Assembly: GCA_028345955.1 (NCBI GenBank)
Contig: JAOMEO010000004.1
Span: 1-64,000 of the forward strand
Source: Candidatus Thioglobus sp.
GTDB lineage: Bacteria; Pseudomonadota; Gammaproteobacteria; PS1; Pseudothioglobaceae
Length of the DNA stretch: 64,000 nt
Direction: 5' to 3'
In this document: positions 50,558-62,958 of the stretch, one piece after another
Layout: the number at the start of each line of letters is the position of its first letter
How positions within the stretch are numbered: position 1 is the first letter of the stretch
Notes under the pieces: generated by a model
Database searches by the model: none
Told to the model about the DNA's origin: nothing
What the model saw: the letters and a program-made list of their open reading frames with translations, nothing else
Position numbers and translations under genes: made by a program

Positions 50558-51307
50558 TCAGTCAGCTAAGGCCAATTTTTTACCATTGTATTTCGAACTA
50601 ACAGGCAACATCAAATATATAATAGCTGGGCTTTTACTCTCCGGTAAAGGATTTTTGGTCGTGTCTTCTGCAGGATAAGCTGCCCTTCTCATCTCTGTTT
50701 TCATTACACCAGGATCTAGAGTATTGACTTTAATATTTGTCTTTTCTAATTCCTCAGAAAGTGTTTTAGAAAAACCCTCAATACCAAACTTGCTTACCCC
50801 ATAAGCGCCCCAATAAGCTTTCGCTTCTCTGCCCTGTTCTGCTGAAAGAAATAATATTCTTGCATCGTCAGATTTGCTAAGTAACGGAATCAAAAACTGA
50901 GTCATCATAAAAGGTCCATTAAGATTAATCTGTAATGTGGAGTACCATAATTTAATGTCGTATTGATCAACCGGCATCATCGTACCTAGAATGGCAGCAT
51001 TATGAATAAGCCCATCAAGTTTTTCAAATTGATTAAATATGTCATCTTGCAATGACTGGTAATTCTCAGGGGTCGCTCCTTCTATATCTAACGGATATAG
51101 AATTGGCTCTTGAAAGCCTCTATCAATTACGGCATCATAGGCATATTCCAAAGAGCCTAAGTCTCGGCCCAACATGATTACGGTTGCACCAGCCTTAGAT
51201 AGATCCATTGTCATAGCTAAACCAAAGCCTCGGTTTGCCCCTGTAACCAATATAACTTTGCCCTCAAGTTCTCCTTCTCTCACCTTATGGCTTGAAGGAA
51301 TTATCAT
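50558..51307 (-). CDS. Short-chain dehydrogenase/reductase (YciK-like)
   Basis: 'KVILVTGANRGFGLAMTMDLSKAGATVIMLGRD', 'YGVSKFGIEGFSKTLSEEL'. Confidence 0.87.
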   Translation of the reverse strand: MIIPSSHKVREGELEGKVILVTGANRGFGLAMTMDLSKAGATVIMLGRDLGSLEYAYDAVIDRGFQEPILYPLDIEGATPENYQSLQDDIFNQFEKLDGLIHNAAILGTMMPVDQYDIKLWYSTLQINLNGPFMMTQFLIPLLSKSDDARILFLSAEQGREAKAYWGAYGVSKFGIEGFSKTLSEELEKTNIKVNTLDPGVMKTEMRRAAYPAEDTTKNPLPESKSPAIIYLMLPVSSKYNGKKLALAD

Positions 51308-52443
51308 TCACTCAATTCTTTTTTTGGTGCTACGCCAAGCGTTTTAATTTTTTCAGCTCTACTGATTAAATTACCCTTCCCTGTCGCAAGCTTTTTACGT
51401 GCCTCAGAATAACCATCTTTGGCTTTATCTAGATGACCTTCTACCCTATCCAACTCTTCAACAAAGAGTGCCAGTTTGTCGTACATAGCGCCAGCCTGTC
51501 TCGCTATTTCTTCAGAGTTTGTATTTTGATTAGCAGTTTGCCACATAAAATTGACCAACTTCAAACTCATACTCAGTGATGATGGAGAAACCAGTAAAAC
51601 ATTCTTTTTAAGGGCATCACTATGCAAACTCTGTTTTTTGTTGTATGCGCTCAACAGTGCACCTTCAATTGGAATAAAAACAAGTATGAAGTCAAGCGTT
51701 TTGACGCCTTCAAGGTTTTCATATTCCTTAATACTTATGTTTTTAATCTGGTTTTCGATTGATTTTAAATGTCTATCTAGTGCATCTTCGTTTGATGTAT
51801 CTGCAATATATTCTTTATAATCTTTAAGAGAGACTTTTGAGTCAATAACGATATCTTTTTCATCGGGTAAATGGAGTATCACATCAGGCTGAAATATTTC
51901 GCCAGTTTCGCTTTTTATTTGTTTCTGCGTATCAAACTCATGCCCCTCTCTAAACCCAAAGCTTGTCAACATTGAGTTTAAAATTACTTCTCCCCAGTTG
52001 CCCTGATGTTTGTTGTCATAAGTCAACGCATTAGTGAGATCTTGGGCAGTTTGTTGGGTTTCTAAATTCGCTTTATGTAAACCCTTTATTTGCTCGCCAA
52101 GGGTGGTACGTTCCTTGAGCTGGTCTCTAGTAATTGACTCAATTCTTTCTCTAAAGCTTTTTAATTCAGTTTGTAAAGGGGTCAGTAATTCTGAATTATC
52201 ATCCTTAAGCTTATCACGATTATTTTTGAGAATATCAGAGGCTAGTGATTTAAAGTCAGTATTGACTTGTGATTTTAGTTGATCAACAAATGCCAATTTC
52301 TCAGCATAATTCTTTTCTTTTTCATCAAGTGTAGTTTTTAGTTGAATATTTTTTTCACTTAAAGATAGTAGTTTTTTATTGAGAATATAGTAACTAGCAA
52401 AAGCGCCAATTACTAGGGAAAACAGTCCAATTACTATATCCAT
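51304..52443 (-). CDS. rmuC: DNA recombination protein RmuC homolog
   Basis: N-terminal TM + coiled coil, 'KHQGNWGEVILNSMLTSFGFREGHEFDTQ', 'QPDVILHLPDEKDIVIDSKVSLKDY', 'LVSPSSLSMSLKLVNFMW'. Confidence 0.92.
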   Translation of the reverse strand: MDIVIGLFSLVIGAFASYYILNKKLLSLSEKNIQLKTTLDEKEKNYAEKLAFVDQLKSQVNTDFKSLASDILKNNRDKLKDDNSELLTPLQTELKSFRERIESITRDQLKERTTLGEQIKGLHKANLETQQTAQDLTNALTYDNKHQGNWGEVILNSMLTSFGFREGHEFDTQKQIKSETGEIFQPDVILHLPDEKDIVIDSKVSLKDYKEYIADTSNEDALDRHLKSIENQIKNISIKEYENLEGVKTLDFILVFIPIEGALLSAYNKKQSLHSDALKKNVLLVSPSSLSMSLKLVNFMWQTANQNTNSEEIARQAGAMYDKLALFVEELDRVEGHLDKAKDGYSEARKKLATGKGNLISRAEKIKTLGVAPKKELSE

Positions 52444-52587
52444 AAAACTCTTCCTAGACTCAAAATTTTATTAGCTCCTTCAACGACATTACTGACTCTA
52501 TTGAAAAACATAGATTTACTATCAACAATGTTAGTAAAATTTTAAATAAAATAACTAATAAATTATAACGTTAACCCTCTACTAACT

Positions 52588-53292
52588 ATGCTATTTTTTA
52601 GATCTTTATTGTACTTTATTGGCTCAATTGTCAGTGTTATTTTGATAGCTTTTTGTAGCTTATTTTTTGTATTTTCACCCTACTCAATACGCTATAAAGT
52701 GATTTCAAAATGGGCATTTTTTTGCATTTGGTGGTTAAAAATTACATTAAATATAACAATAAATATAAATGGCAAAAATAATATTACTGATTCACCATGT
52801 GTTATCTCTTCAAATCATCAATCAACCTGGGAAACGCTTGCTTTCCAAACAATCTTTCCGGCACATACATGGGTACTGAAAAAAGAACTCTTATGGCTGC
52901 CTATTTTTGGATGGAGTCTAGCCCTTCTTAAACCCATAATTATTGATAGAGGTGATAAATTTCAATCAATTAAGAAAGTTATAAAACAAGGCAAGGACAG
53001 ATTAAATAATGGCATCTCTGTCGTCGTCTTTCCTGAAGGGACACGACAACCATGGGAAAGATTGGGTGATTATCAAAATGGTGCAGCAGCGATAGCAAAG
53101 TCTTCTGGATATCAGATTCTGCCTGTTTATCATAATGCTGGAAAACTATGGCCAAAGAGTAGCTTTATCAAAAAACCAGGTATTGTAACAGTCATTATTG
53201 GCGAACCTTTATCGGCCTCTAATGGCTCCGCAGCAGAGATAACTGAAAAAATAAGAAATTGGACCCTTGAGCAGGCCAAAAAACTAGAATAA
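52588..53292 (+). CDS. plsC: 1-acyl-sn-glycerol-3-phosphate acyltransferase
   Basis: 'SSNHQSTWETLAFQ' (NHxxxxD-like variant), 'VVFPEGTRQPWERLGDYQNGAAAIAKSSGYQILPVYHNAG'. Confidence 0.88.
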   Translation: MLFFRSLLYFIGSIVSVILIAFCSLFFVFSPYSIRYKVISKWAFFCIWWLKITLNITININGKNNITDSPCVISSNHQSTWETLAFQTIFPAHTWVLKKELLWLPIFGWSLALLKPIIIDRGDKFQSIKKVIKQGKDRLNNGISVVVFPEGTRQPWERLGDYQNGAAAIAKSSGYQILPVYHNAGKLWPKSSFIKKPGIVTVIIGEPLSASNGSAAEITEKIRNWTLEQAKKLE

Positions 53293-53316
53293 CTATGCTA
53301 TATTAGAAGATGAATT

Positions 53317-53835
53317 ATGCCAAAAACTGAATACAGATTATTTCACCAACGAACTGCAGAAACAATTAGGTATGAAGTCAGTCGCCTAAGGGATTCATTT
53401 CTTTTTGGCAGTAAGGATAAAGTGCACAAATTTGGTAAAGTAGATATTACTTGCGATATTGCCACTCTTGAAATTCTTCTATCAGACTACATTCTTGATT
53501 ATGAAAATTCTGAAGAATCCGAAAGGCAATTAACTACAAGACAAGAATGGCATGATTTTTTAACCAAAACAGAACATCTAAGCTATAACGAATGTCTTTT
53601 GATACTTTTGGGTGTTAGTCCTACACTTGCAGAGCTTCTTGAACCAAAATTATACAAAATTAACTTGATAAACGAGGGCGACCTTCATGAAGAGCCTTTA
53701 AGTTTAATATTTTTTCAAAGAATGGAAAACCACCTATTAAGAAATAGGTTCAATGCCAAAAAAATAAACACAAAAAAATTTATCGATTGGGCTCTGGAAA
53801 ATAGACTTTTAAGACAAAATGTTGACGAAGCTTAA
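53317..53835 (+). CDS. Hypothetical protein (172 aa), no recognised domain
   Basis: Intact ORF with ATG and TAA between plsC and the GNAT gene; charged, soluble, helical appearance. Confidence 0.6.
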   Translation: MPKTEYRLFHQRTAETIRYEVSRLRDSFLFGSKDKVHKFGKVDITCDIATLEILLSDYILDYENSEESERQLTTRQEWHDFLTKTEHLSYNECLLILLGVSPTLAELLEPKLYKINLINEGDLHEEPLSLIFFQRMENHLLRNRFNAKKINTKKFIDWALENRLLRQNVDEA

Positions 53836-53860
53836 GTATATAAACATTGTCTCAGTTTAT

Positions 53861-54283
53861 TTAGAGCTTTTTTAAATAAATAGTTGATTTGCGTTGATAG
53901 TCGTAGCTCTTCTGACGAGTGAGTGGTAAAGCACTTATAACACCCTCTACAAACCCGTGCCGAAGAAAAAACCTACCTCCGTACTTAGAAAGTGCAAAAA
54001 TACCAATAAGATCTAACTCAGATGCCCTTTTCATCAATTTTTCCATTAATTGTGATGAAATACCGGTATTGTGATACTCTTTATTGACCGCTAGAGCGTA
54101 AATTTCGCCTTTCCTTTCATTTTTATAGTGCCTTAGTGCGGCACAGGCGACTATTTGGTCGCCATCAGTTACAAAAACAAAGTCTTCAAGGCATTCATTG
54201 AGTTGCTCGTAACTTCTTGTTAACAACTTTCCGTCATCAACATAGGGCTGCATTAAATTGATTAATTGTGTGATCTTACTCAA
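53861..54283 (-). CDS. GNAT N-acetyltransferase, N-acetylglutamate synthase-like
   Basis: '[71 protein letters not shown]...[10 protein letters not shown]' resembles the ArgA acetyltransferase domain. Confidence 0.82.
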   Translation of the reverse strand: MSKITQLINLMQPYVDDGKLLTRSYEQLNECLEDFVFVTDGDQIVACAALRHYKNERKGEIYALAVNKEYHNTGISSQLMEKLMKRASELDLIGIFALSKYGGRFFLRHGFVEGVISALPLTRQKSYDYQRKSTIYLKKL

Positions 54284-54357
54284 GTTCAGGCCTCAAATTG
54301 ATAATAGAACCGCACCATTTTAGTCTAAAATTTGTATTTTTTGCTCATTTAAAAGAG

Positions 54358-56022
54358 ATGTCAAATACTAGAAAATTTTCCTCAGCGGTTGTTGACGGTT
54401 ACGAACGTGCTCCTTCTCGTGCTATGCTCTATCCGGTCGGATTCAAAAAAGAAGACTTCAGTAAACCTCAGGTCGGTATTGCATCAACCTGGTCAATGGT
54501 GACGCCTTGTAATATGCACATAGATACACTGGCTGATGAGGCGGAAAAAGGCATCAACAATGCTGGTGGTAAGGCTGTAATTTTTAACACTATAACCGTT
54601 TCAGATGGTATCTCTATGGGATCTGAGGGAATGAAGTATTCGCTCGTTTCACGCGAAGTCATTGCTGATTCAATTGAAACCGTCGCAGGAGCCCAAGGGT
54701 TTGATGGTGTGGTGGCAATTGGTGGTTGTGATAAAAATATGCCTGGATGCATTATGGGTCTATCTCGACTGAATCGTCCAGGGGTTTTTGTCTATGGTGG
54801 AACCATACAACCAGGTGATAATCACACTGATATTGTCAGTGTTTTTGAGGCAGTTGGAAAGCGAGCAAATAATGACATTAATGATATTGAACTAGAGCAA
54901 ATCGAATCAACAGCCATTCCTGGACCTGGTTCTTGTGGCGGCATGTATACTGCAAACACGATGGCTTCAGCAATTGAGGCATTGGGCATGAGTTTGCCTA
55001 ACTCTTCATCGCAAGATGCGATTTCAGAAGATAAAAATAGTGACTGCCTTCGTGCCGGGGAAGCAGTAGTCAATCTACTTAATCAAGACATCAAACCAAG
55101 TGACATTATGACTAAAAAAGCATTTGAAAATGCTATTACTCTGATCATTACACTTGGAGGCTCAACTAATGCAGTCTTGCACTTGATTGCAATGGCTGAT
55201 GCTATTGATGTTGACTTAAATATCGATGATTTCACACGTATCGGAGCCAAGGTGCCTGTTCTTGCAGATCTAAAGCCTTCTGGTAAGTATATGATGAGTG
55301 AATTGGTCAAAATTGGTGGAACATTGCCGTTAATGAAAATGCTTTTAGACGCTGGCATGCTTCATGGGGATTGCTTAACTGTAACAGGTAAAACTGTTTC
55401 TGAAAATTTAAAAGACGTTAAACCTTATTCAGAAAAACAAAAAATTATAATGCCTTTAAACAATCCCATCAAAAAGGACTCTCACCTTAGAATTTTGCGA
55501 GGCAATTTATCCCCAGATGGATCGGTTGCAAAAATCACTGGCAAAGAAGGTTTGACCTTCCAAGGCAAGGCTAAAACGTTCGCCTGTGAAGAAGATGCAC
55601 TCCAGGCTGTCCTTAACGACAAAATAATCGAAGGTGATGTCATCGTCATTAGATATGAAGGCCCAAAAGGAGGGCCAGGAATGCGTGAAATGCTGGCCCC
55701 TACGTCTGCCGTTATGGGTAAAGGTTTAGGTGGTAAAGTGGCACTTATTACGGATGGTAGATTTTCAGGGGGAACGCACGGTTTTGTTGTAGGTCATATA
55801 ACACCTGAAGCCTTTAGTGGCGGGATACTTGCAGTCGTAGAGGATGGCGATGAAATCTTAATCGATGCAGAAAATAATCTCCTTGAACTGCTAGTTGACA
55901 AACCCATTATCGACCAAAGATTATCGAATTGGCAGAAGCCGAAACCACGATACACAAAAGGGGTTTTAGCTAAATACGCAAAACTTGCTCAGTCTGCATC
56001 AAGGGGTGCAATAACTGAATAA
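54358..56022 (+). CDS. ilvD: Dihydroxy-acid dehydratase
   Basis: '[10 protein letters not shown]'-like N-terminus, '[32 protein letters not shown]', '[21 protein letters not shown]'; ATG at 54358 preferred. Confidence 0.96.
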   Translation: MSNTRKFSSAVVDGYERAPSRAMLYPVGFKKEDFSKPQVGIASTWSMVTPCNMHIDTLADEAEKGINNAGGKAVIFNTITVSDGISMGSEGMKYSLVSREVIADSIETVAGAQGFDGVVAIGGCDKNMPGCIMGLSRLNRPGVFVYGGTIQPGDNHTDIVSVFEAVGKRANNDINDIELEQIESTAIPGPGSCGGMYTANTMASAIEALGMSLPNSSSQDAISEDKNSDCLRAGEAVVNLLNQDIKPSDIMTKKAFENAITLIITLGGSTNAVLHLIAMADAIDVDLNIDDFTRIGAKVPVLADLKPSGKYMMSELVKIGGTLPLMKMLLDAGMLHGDCLTVTGKTVSENLKDVKPYSEKQKIIMPLNNPIKKDSHLRILRGNLSPDGSVAKITGKEGLTFQGKAKTFACEEDALQAVLNDKIIEGDVIVIRYEGPKGGPGMREMLAPTSAVMGKGLGGKVALITDGRFSGGTHGFVVGHITPEAFSGGILAVVEDGDEILIDAENNLLELLVDKPIIDQRLSNWQKPKPRYTKGVLAKYAKLAQSASRGAITE

Positions 56023-56044
56023 TCAGATACTCAATATTGATTGA

Positions 56045-58159
56045 TTAACTTGCAAGAATAAAGTTAATTTTTCGATCGTCCAGACTTACCGAGGCTACCT
56101 TTACTTCAACCACATCACCTAGACGAAAAATTTTTCCACCTCTTTCACCTGTCAGTTGATGGTGGGTCTCATCATAAACATAATAGTCGTCTTTTAGATC
56201 TCGGACTGACACCATACCTTCTACAAAAATTTCAGACAGTTCCACAAAGAATCCGAATCCTGCCACTCCGGAAATAACTCCACTAAATTCGTCTCCAACT
56301 TTATCCCTCATATACTCACACTTGAGCCACTGCTCAACGTCTCTGGTAGCGTCATCAGCACGTCTCTCTGTCATAGAAAGGTGGGAGCCAATTTCGCTCA
56401 TTTTATTTGATGGCGATCTAGGTTGATTATTTAAAACACGCTTAATGGCACGATGAACCAGAAGATCAGGGTAACGACGAATTGGCGAAGTAAAGTGGGT
56501 ATAGTCTTCAAAAGCAAGACCGAAATGTCCCTCATTGGATGGCGTATAGACAGCCTGCTTCATTGTCCTCAAGACAACAGTCTTGATGATATTCTCGTCA
56601 TCTCTTCCCCTAGCATTTTTTAAGACTTTAGCAAAATCTCGAGACTCTGGCTCATTGCCACCTTCCAAGGTAAGTCCCACTGCCGAGAGAAATTGTCTGG
56701 TGACTTCAATTTTTTCAGAGGTAGGTTTAGGATGAATTCGGTAAAGGAAGTCCTCATTGTGTTTACCTAAAAATTTAGCACTTGACTGATTCGCCATCAA
56801 CATGCATTCTTCGATAAGTTTATGTGCATCATTTCTCTGGCGAGCAATTATGTTGTCAATCTTTCCTTTATCGTTAAACAATATTTGACTTTCGATTCGA
56901 TCGAAATCCATAACTCCTCGCTTTTGACGTGAGATTCTAAGAGTTTTATATAGGCCATACAAAAACTCAATATTCTCAATCACATTGCTGTAAGAATCTC
57001 TAAGGGAACTTTTTTTGTTTTCTAGTATCTCATGAACCTGACTATAGGTGAGCCTTGCATGTGAAAACATTAGCGCTGGATAGAACTTATAGTCAATCAA
57101 TTCACCCAAAGAATCGATACTCATCTCGCACGCCATACAAAGTCGTTCTACATTTGGATTTAAAGAACACAAACCATTCGATATTACTTCTGGAAGCATT
57201 GGAACAACGCGGTGCGGAAAATATACTGAGTTACCTCGATCAAATGCCTCAGTATCAAGAGCCGAGTTTTCGTTAATATAGTGTGAAACATCGGCAATCG
57301 CTACGATAAGCTTCCAACCATTTTCAGAGGGTTTAGCATACACAGCATCATCAAAGTCTCTGGAATCATCACCGTCAATCGTAATTAACTGAAGGTGGGT
57401 TATATCAACCCGACCTTTTTTATCTTTCTCAAGAACCTTATCCGATAATCTGTTTGATTCAGACAACGCATCATCGCTAAACATAGATGGAATTTGGTGA
57501 CGGTGGAGTGCTGAATCTATCTCCACACCTTCGTCTAGATAGGTACCAAGAATATCAGTCACCTTGCCTGTGGCTTCAGACTCAAGAGTTGGTGAAGACA
57601 AAATCTCAACAATAACCACTTGGTTGTCCATACACTCCTTTAATAACTTTGTGATTTTAATATTGTGTTTAATCCTCCTATCATCAACCACAACGTATGG
57701 ATATTGACCATCTAAATGAAGCCTTCCAACAACAGTTTTAACGGTTTCAATAACCTTAACGACTTCAGCATCCAATTTACGATTAAGCAATCGAACTTTA
57801 ACCTTATCGCCATGGAAAACAAGTTTCATTTGTTGCGAAGACAACCTTAAATCTTTGCCACCCTTATCTAACACTACAAAGCCAAAACCTTTTGGATTAG
57901 CAATAACGCTACCTGTAAGAAGTCCTCTATTTGAGAAGATTCTATAGACTCCATTCTTGTTGCAACTGAGCTGTTTGTCTCTCACCATTGCCCTTAAACG
58001 TTTCTCAAACGGTTTTTTCTGTTCATCCGTCAAAAACAATAATTCAAATAGCTGATGTTTGCTTCTTGGTTTCTCTTGAATAAAATTTAGGATATGTTCG
58101 CGAGACGGGACTGGGCTTTCGTACTTTTCCGCTTCTCGATCATAGTGGGGGTCAGACAT
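56045..58159 (-). CDS. rnr: Ribonuclease R
   Basis: 'LITIDGDDSRDFDDAVYAKPSENGWKLIVAIADVSHYI', 'YTHFTSPIRRYPDLLVHRAIK', C-terminal S1 domain. Confidence 0.95.
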   Translation of the reverse strand: MSDPHYDREAEKYESPVPSREHILNFIQEKPRSKHQLFELLFLTDEQKKPFEKRLRAMVRDKQLSCNKNGVYRIFSNRGLLTGSVIANPKGFGFVVLDKGGKDLRLSSQQMKLVFHGDKVKVRLLNRKLDAEVVKVIETVKTVVGRLHLDGQYPYVVVDDRRIKHNIKITKLLKECMDNQVVIVEILSSPTLESEATGKVTDILGTYLDEGVEIDSALHRHQIPSMFSDDALSESNRLSDKVLEKDKKGRVDITHLQLITIDGDDSRDFDDAVYAKPSENGWKLIVAIADVSHYINENSALDTEAFDRGNSVYFPHRVVPMLPEVISNGLCSLNPNVERLCMACEMSIDSLGELIDYKFYPALMFSHARLTYSQVHEILENKKSSLRDSYSNVIENIEFLYGLYKTLRISRQKRGVMDFDRIESQILFNDKGKIDNIIARQRNDAHKLIEECMLMANQSSAKFLGKHNEDFLYRIHPKPTSEKIEVTRQFLSAVGLTLEGGNEPESRDFAKVLKNARGRDDENIIKTVVLRTMKQAVYTPSNEGHFGLAFEDYTHFTSPIRRYPDLLVHRAIKRVLNNQPRSPSNKMSEIGSHLSMTERRADDATRDVEQWLKCEYMRDKVGDEFSGVISGVAGFGFFVELSEIFVEGMVSVRDLKDDYYVYDETHHQLTGERGGKIFRLGDVVEVKVASVSLDDRKINFILAS

Positions 58160-58198
58160 AATGTGCTAAGTATATAGCAAGCTCCTTATCGGCAAGAG

Positions 58199-60644
<2,446 letters not shown>

Positions 60645-60653
60645 TACAAATAA

Positions 60654-61514
60654 TTAATCTGTAGGATTAAAGTGTCGGAAGAATTCTGAATCTGGGTTAA
60701 GTACTAAAATGTCACCTTGTTCGTTAAACGATTGTTTGTATGACTCAAGCGAGCGATAGAAAGAGTAGAATTCAGAATCTTGGCTATAGGCCTCAGCATA
60801 GTTACTTGCTGAAATAGCGTCACCTTCACCTCGAATCTTTTCGGAATCTCTGTATGCATTGGCCAGGATAATTGTGCGCTCCTTATCTGCAAAAGCTTGG
60901 AGTTTTTCAGCCTCCTCAGCACCATTAGCGCGATACTTGTTAGCAAGACCCTTTCTTTCTGTTTCCATACGACTATAGACAGAATTTCGAACCTCTTGAG
61001 ACAGCTCAATACGTTTAATACGCACATCTACAACTTCAATACCATACTCGTCTTCTGCGATCGCCTTAAGTTTAGCTTTAACGCTGGCCATAATAGCTTC
61101 ACGTTCATCTGAAATCACTTCAATGATCGTACGTTTTGAAAATTCACTCCTTAGTGCATCCTGATTATTTTGTGCAAGCCTTAGGTTAGCTTGCGCCATT
61201 GCACCACCTGTAGAAATGTAGAACTTTTGAGTGTCAACAATACGCCACTTAACAAAGGAGTCCACTACCACATTCTTCTTTTCAACGGTCAAAAATGACT
61301 CTGCCGCTGAATCCAAAGTTTGAATACGTTTATCAAACCGCACAACGTTGTTCACAAAAGGGGTTTTAAATTTCAAACCAGGTTCATTTTCGATGGAAAC
61401 AATTTCACCTAATCGCAACTTGAGTGCTACTTGAGTTTCTTTAACAGTATATAAACTAGAACTCAACAAGATTGCAACCACTACAGCTAAAACTAAAATT
61501 ATTCTATTCATCAT
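60654..61514 (-). CDS. hflC: Modulator of FtsH protease HflC (SPFH family)
   Basis: 'TVKETQVALKLRLGEIVSIENEPGLKFKTPFVNNVVRFDKRIQTLD', 'MRTERERVA'-like 'METERKGLANKYRANGAEEAEKLQAFADKERTIILANAYRDSEKIRGEGDA'. Confidence 0.95.
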   Translation of the reverse strand: MMNRIILVLAVVVAILLSSSLYTVKETQVALKLRLGEIVSIENEPGLKFKTPFVNNVVRFDKRIQTLDSAAESFLTVEKKNVVVDSFVKWRIVDTQKFYISTGGAMAQANLRLAQNNQDALRSEFSKRTIIEVISDEREAIMASVKAKLKAIAEDEYGIEVVDVRIKRIELSQEVRNSVYSRMETERKGLANKYRANGAEEAEKLQAFADKERTIILANAYRDSEKIRGEGDAISASNYAEAYSQDSEFYSFYRSLESYKQSFNEQGDILVLNPDSEFFRHFNPTD

Positions 61515-62671
61515 CTGTTCTCCCTTGAGCGTAATACACTTCCATCATTGCTCTGTGTTGTCGGGGAATCTTGAAAAGTAGTGACGCTTGACGACGAACG
61601 TGACGACCTCGAAGAATTAATCAATTGGTCTATCGGTAAATACATCAAAGAATTAGAATTAGAGTCTACAATAACTTTACTAGTAGAACCCAAAACCTCT
61701 TCAAGTGTCTCTCTATATAGTCTCTCTTTGGTCACAACTGGCGCCTTTAAGTATTCAGCGAGAATTTGATTAAAACGGTAAGCTTCACCTTCGGATTTAG
61801 AAACAACTTGAGATTTGTAGGCTTCCGCTTCAGCAATAAGTCTTTGGCTCGCACCACGCGCCTTAGGGACAATGTCGTTGGCATAAGCTTTCGCTTCGTT
61901 AATGTATCTTTGTTCATCTTCTCGAGCCTTGACAACATCATCAAAGGAGGCTTTAACCTGTATTGGCGGTTGCGCGTCTTGCATAGTGACTGCGGTAATT
62001 ATTAGACCGGTATTGTATTCATTAAGTAAACCTTGGGAAGCAGCTTTGACTTCTTGTGCAACCTGCTCACGGCCTGTCGTTAAGACATGGTCCATAGTGT
62101 TGTCACCTACTACTTGTCTAATAACACTTTGAACGACATGACTTAAAGTCAACTCTGGGTTAAAGACGTTAAATAAATAAGCTTGAGCATCTGCAATCTT
62201 ATATTGCACAGCCAACTTAACATCAACCATATTCTCATCTTTGGTCAACATCAATGATTCAGAGCTTACAGCACCACTATAAGATGAGTTTTGGATATTT
62301 CTAAAACCAATTTCTGTCGCACGTATCTGTTCTACATTAACTTTGTATACTGATTCAAACGGGTAAGGAATGCGCCAATGTGGGCCTTGACTGGTAGTGT
62401 GTTGGTATGCTCCAAATCTTAAAACAACACCCTTTTCGGCCGGATCAACAATGTAGATACCAGACAGCAGCCAAAGCAACACAGCAAGTATTATGAAGTA
62501 TTTCAAACTACCTTTAGCAGCTTTACTTACCCCACTACCTGAAGAGCCGCCACCGCCACCGAATCTTGTATTAAACTTCTTTTTAAAGTCTTTAATAACT
62601 TCATCTAGTTCTGGAGGTGTTTGGTTGTTGCCACCCCAAGGGTTCTTATTATTTTCGTCGTTCCAAGCCAT
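61511..62671 (-). CDS. hflK: Modulator of FtsH protease HflK (SPFH family)
   Basis: 'MAWNDENNKNPWGGNNQTPPELDEVIKDFKKKF', 'YIVDPAEKGVVLRFGAY'; ATG at 62671 preferred over the ORF start at 62749. Confidence 0.95.
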   Translation of the reverse strand: MAWNDENNKNPWGGNNQTPPELDEVIKDFKKKFNTRFGGGGGSSGSGVSKAAKGSLKYFIILAVLLWLLSGIYIVDPAEKGVVLRFGAYQHTTSQGPHWRIPYPFESVYKVNVEQIRATEIGFRNIQNSSYSGAVSSESLMLTKDENMVDVKLAVQYKIADAQAYLFNVFNPELTLSHVVQSVIRQVVGDNTMDHVLTTGREQVAQEVKAASQGLLNEYNTGLIITAVTMQDAQPPIQVKASFDDVVKAREDEQRYINEAKAYANDIVPKARGASQRLIAEAEAYKSQVVSKSEGEAYRFNQILAEYLKAPVVTKERLYRETLEEVLGSTSKVIVDSNSNSLMYLPIDQLINSSRSSRSSSSVTTFQDSPTTQSNDGSVLRSRENR

Positions 62672-62958
62672 TTTGGCTCCAGTTTGTTTTTGACTCACCT
62701 GAAATCCTATATATATATATTTAAATGTTAAGATATGGTCAAACATCAAAAAAACAAGTATCTAGACCGCCTTTTAATAAAAACTGATCATTTTGCCTAA
62801 AATATGAATGCTATCTATCATTGTAAATCAAAAGCTATTTTACCCAATAAATATTTTTTTAGAACTGATTTTAATTAGATAACTCTATAAATAATGTGGT
62901 CATGTAATTACTCAATATAATGATAAAATAAGCGCTTCTGGATTAACCTAATTCATTC

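Noticed and set aside
62708-62720. (TA)n run near the hflK start as phase-variation tract
   Set aside because: Only ~6 repeats in an AT-rich upstream region and outside the corrected hflK CDS; likely compositional.
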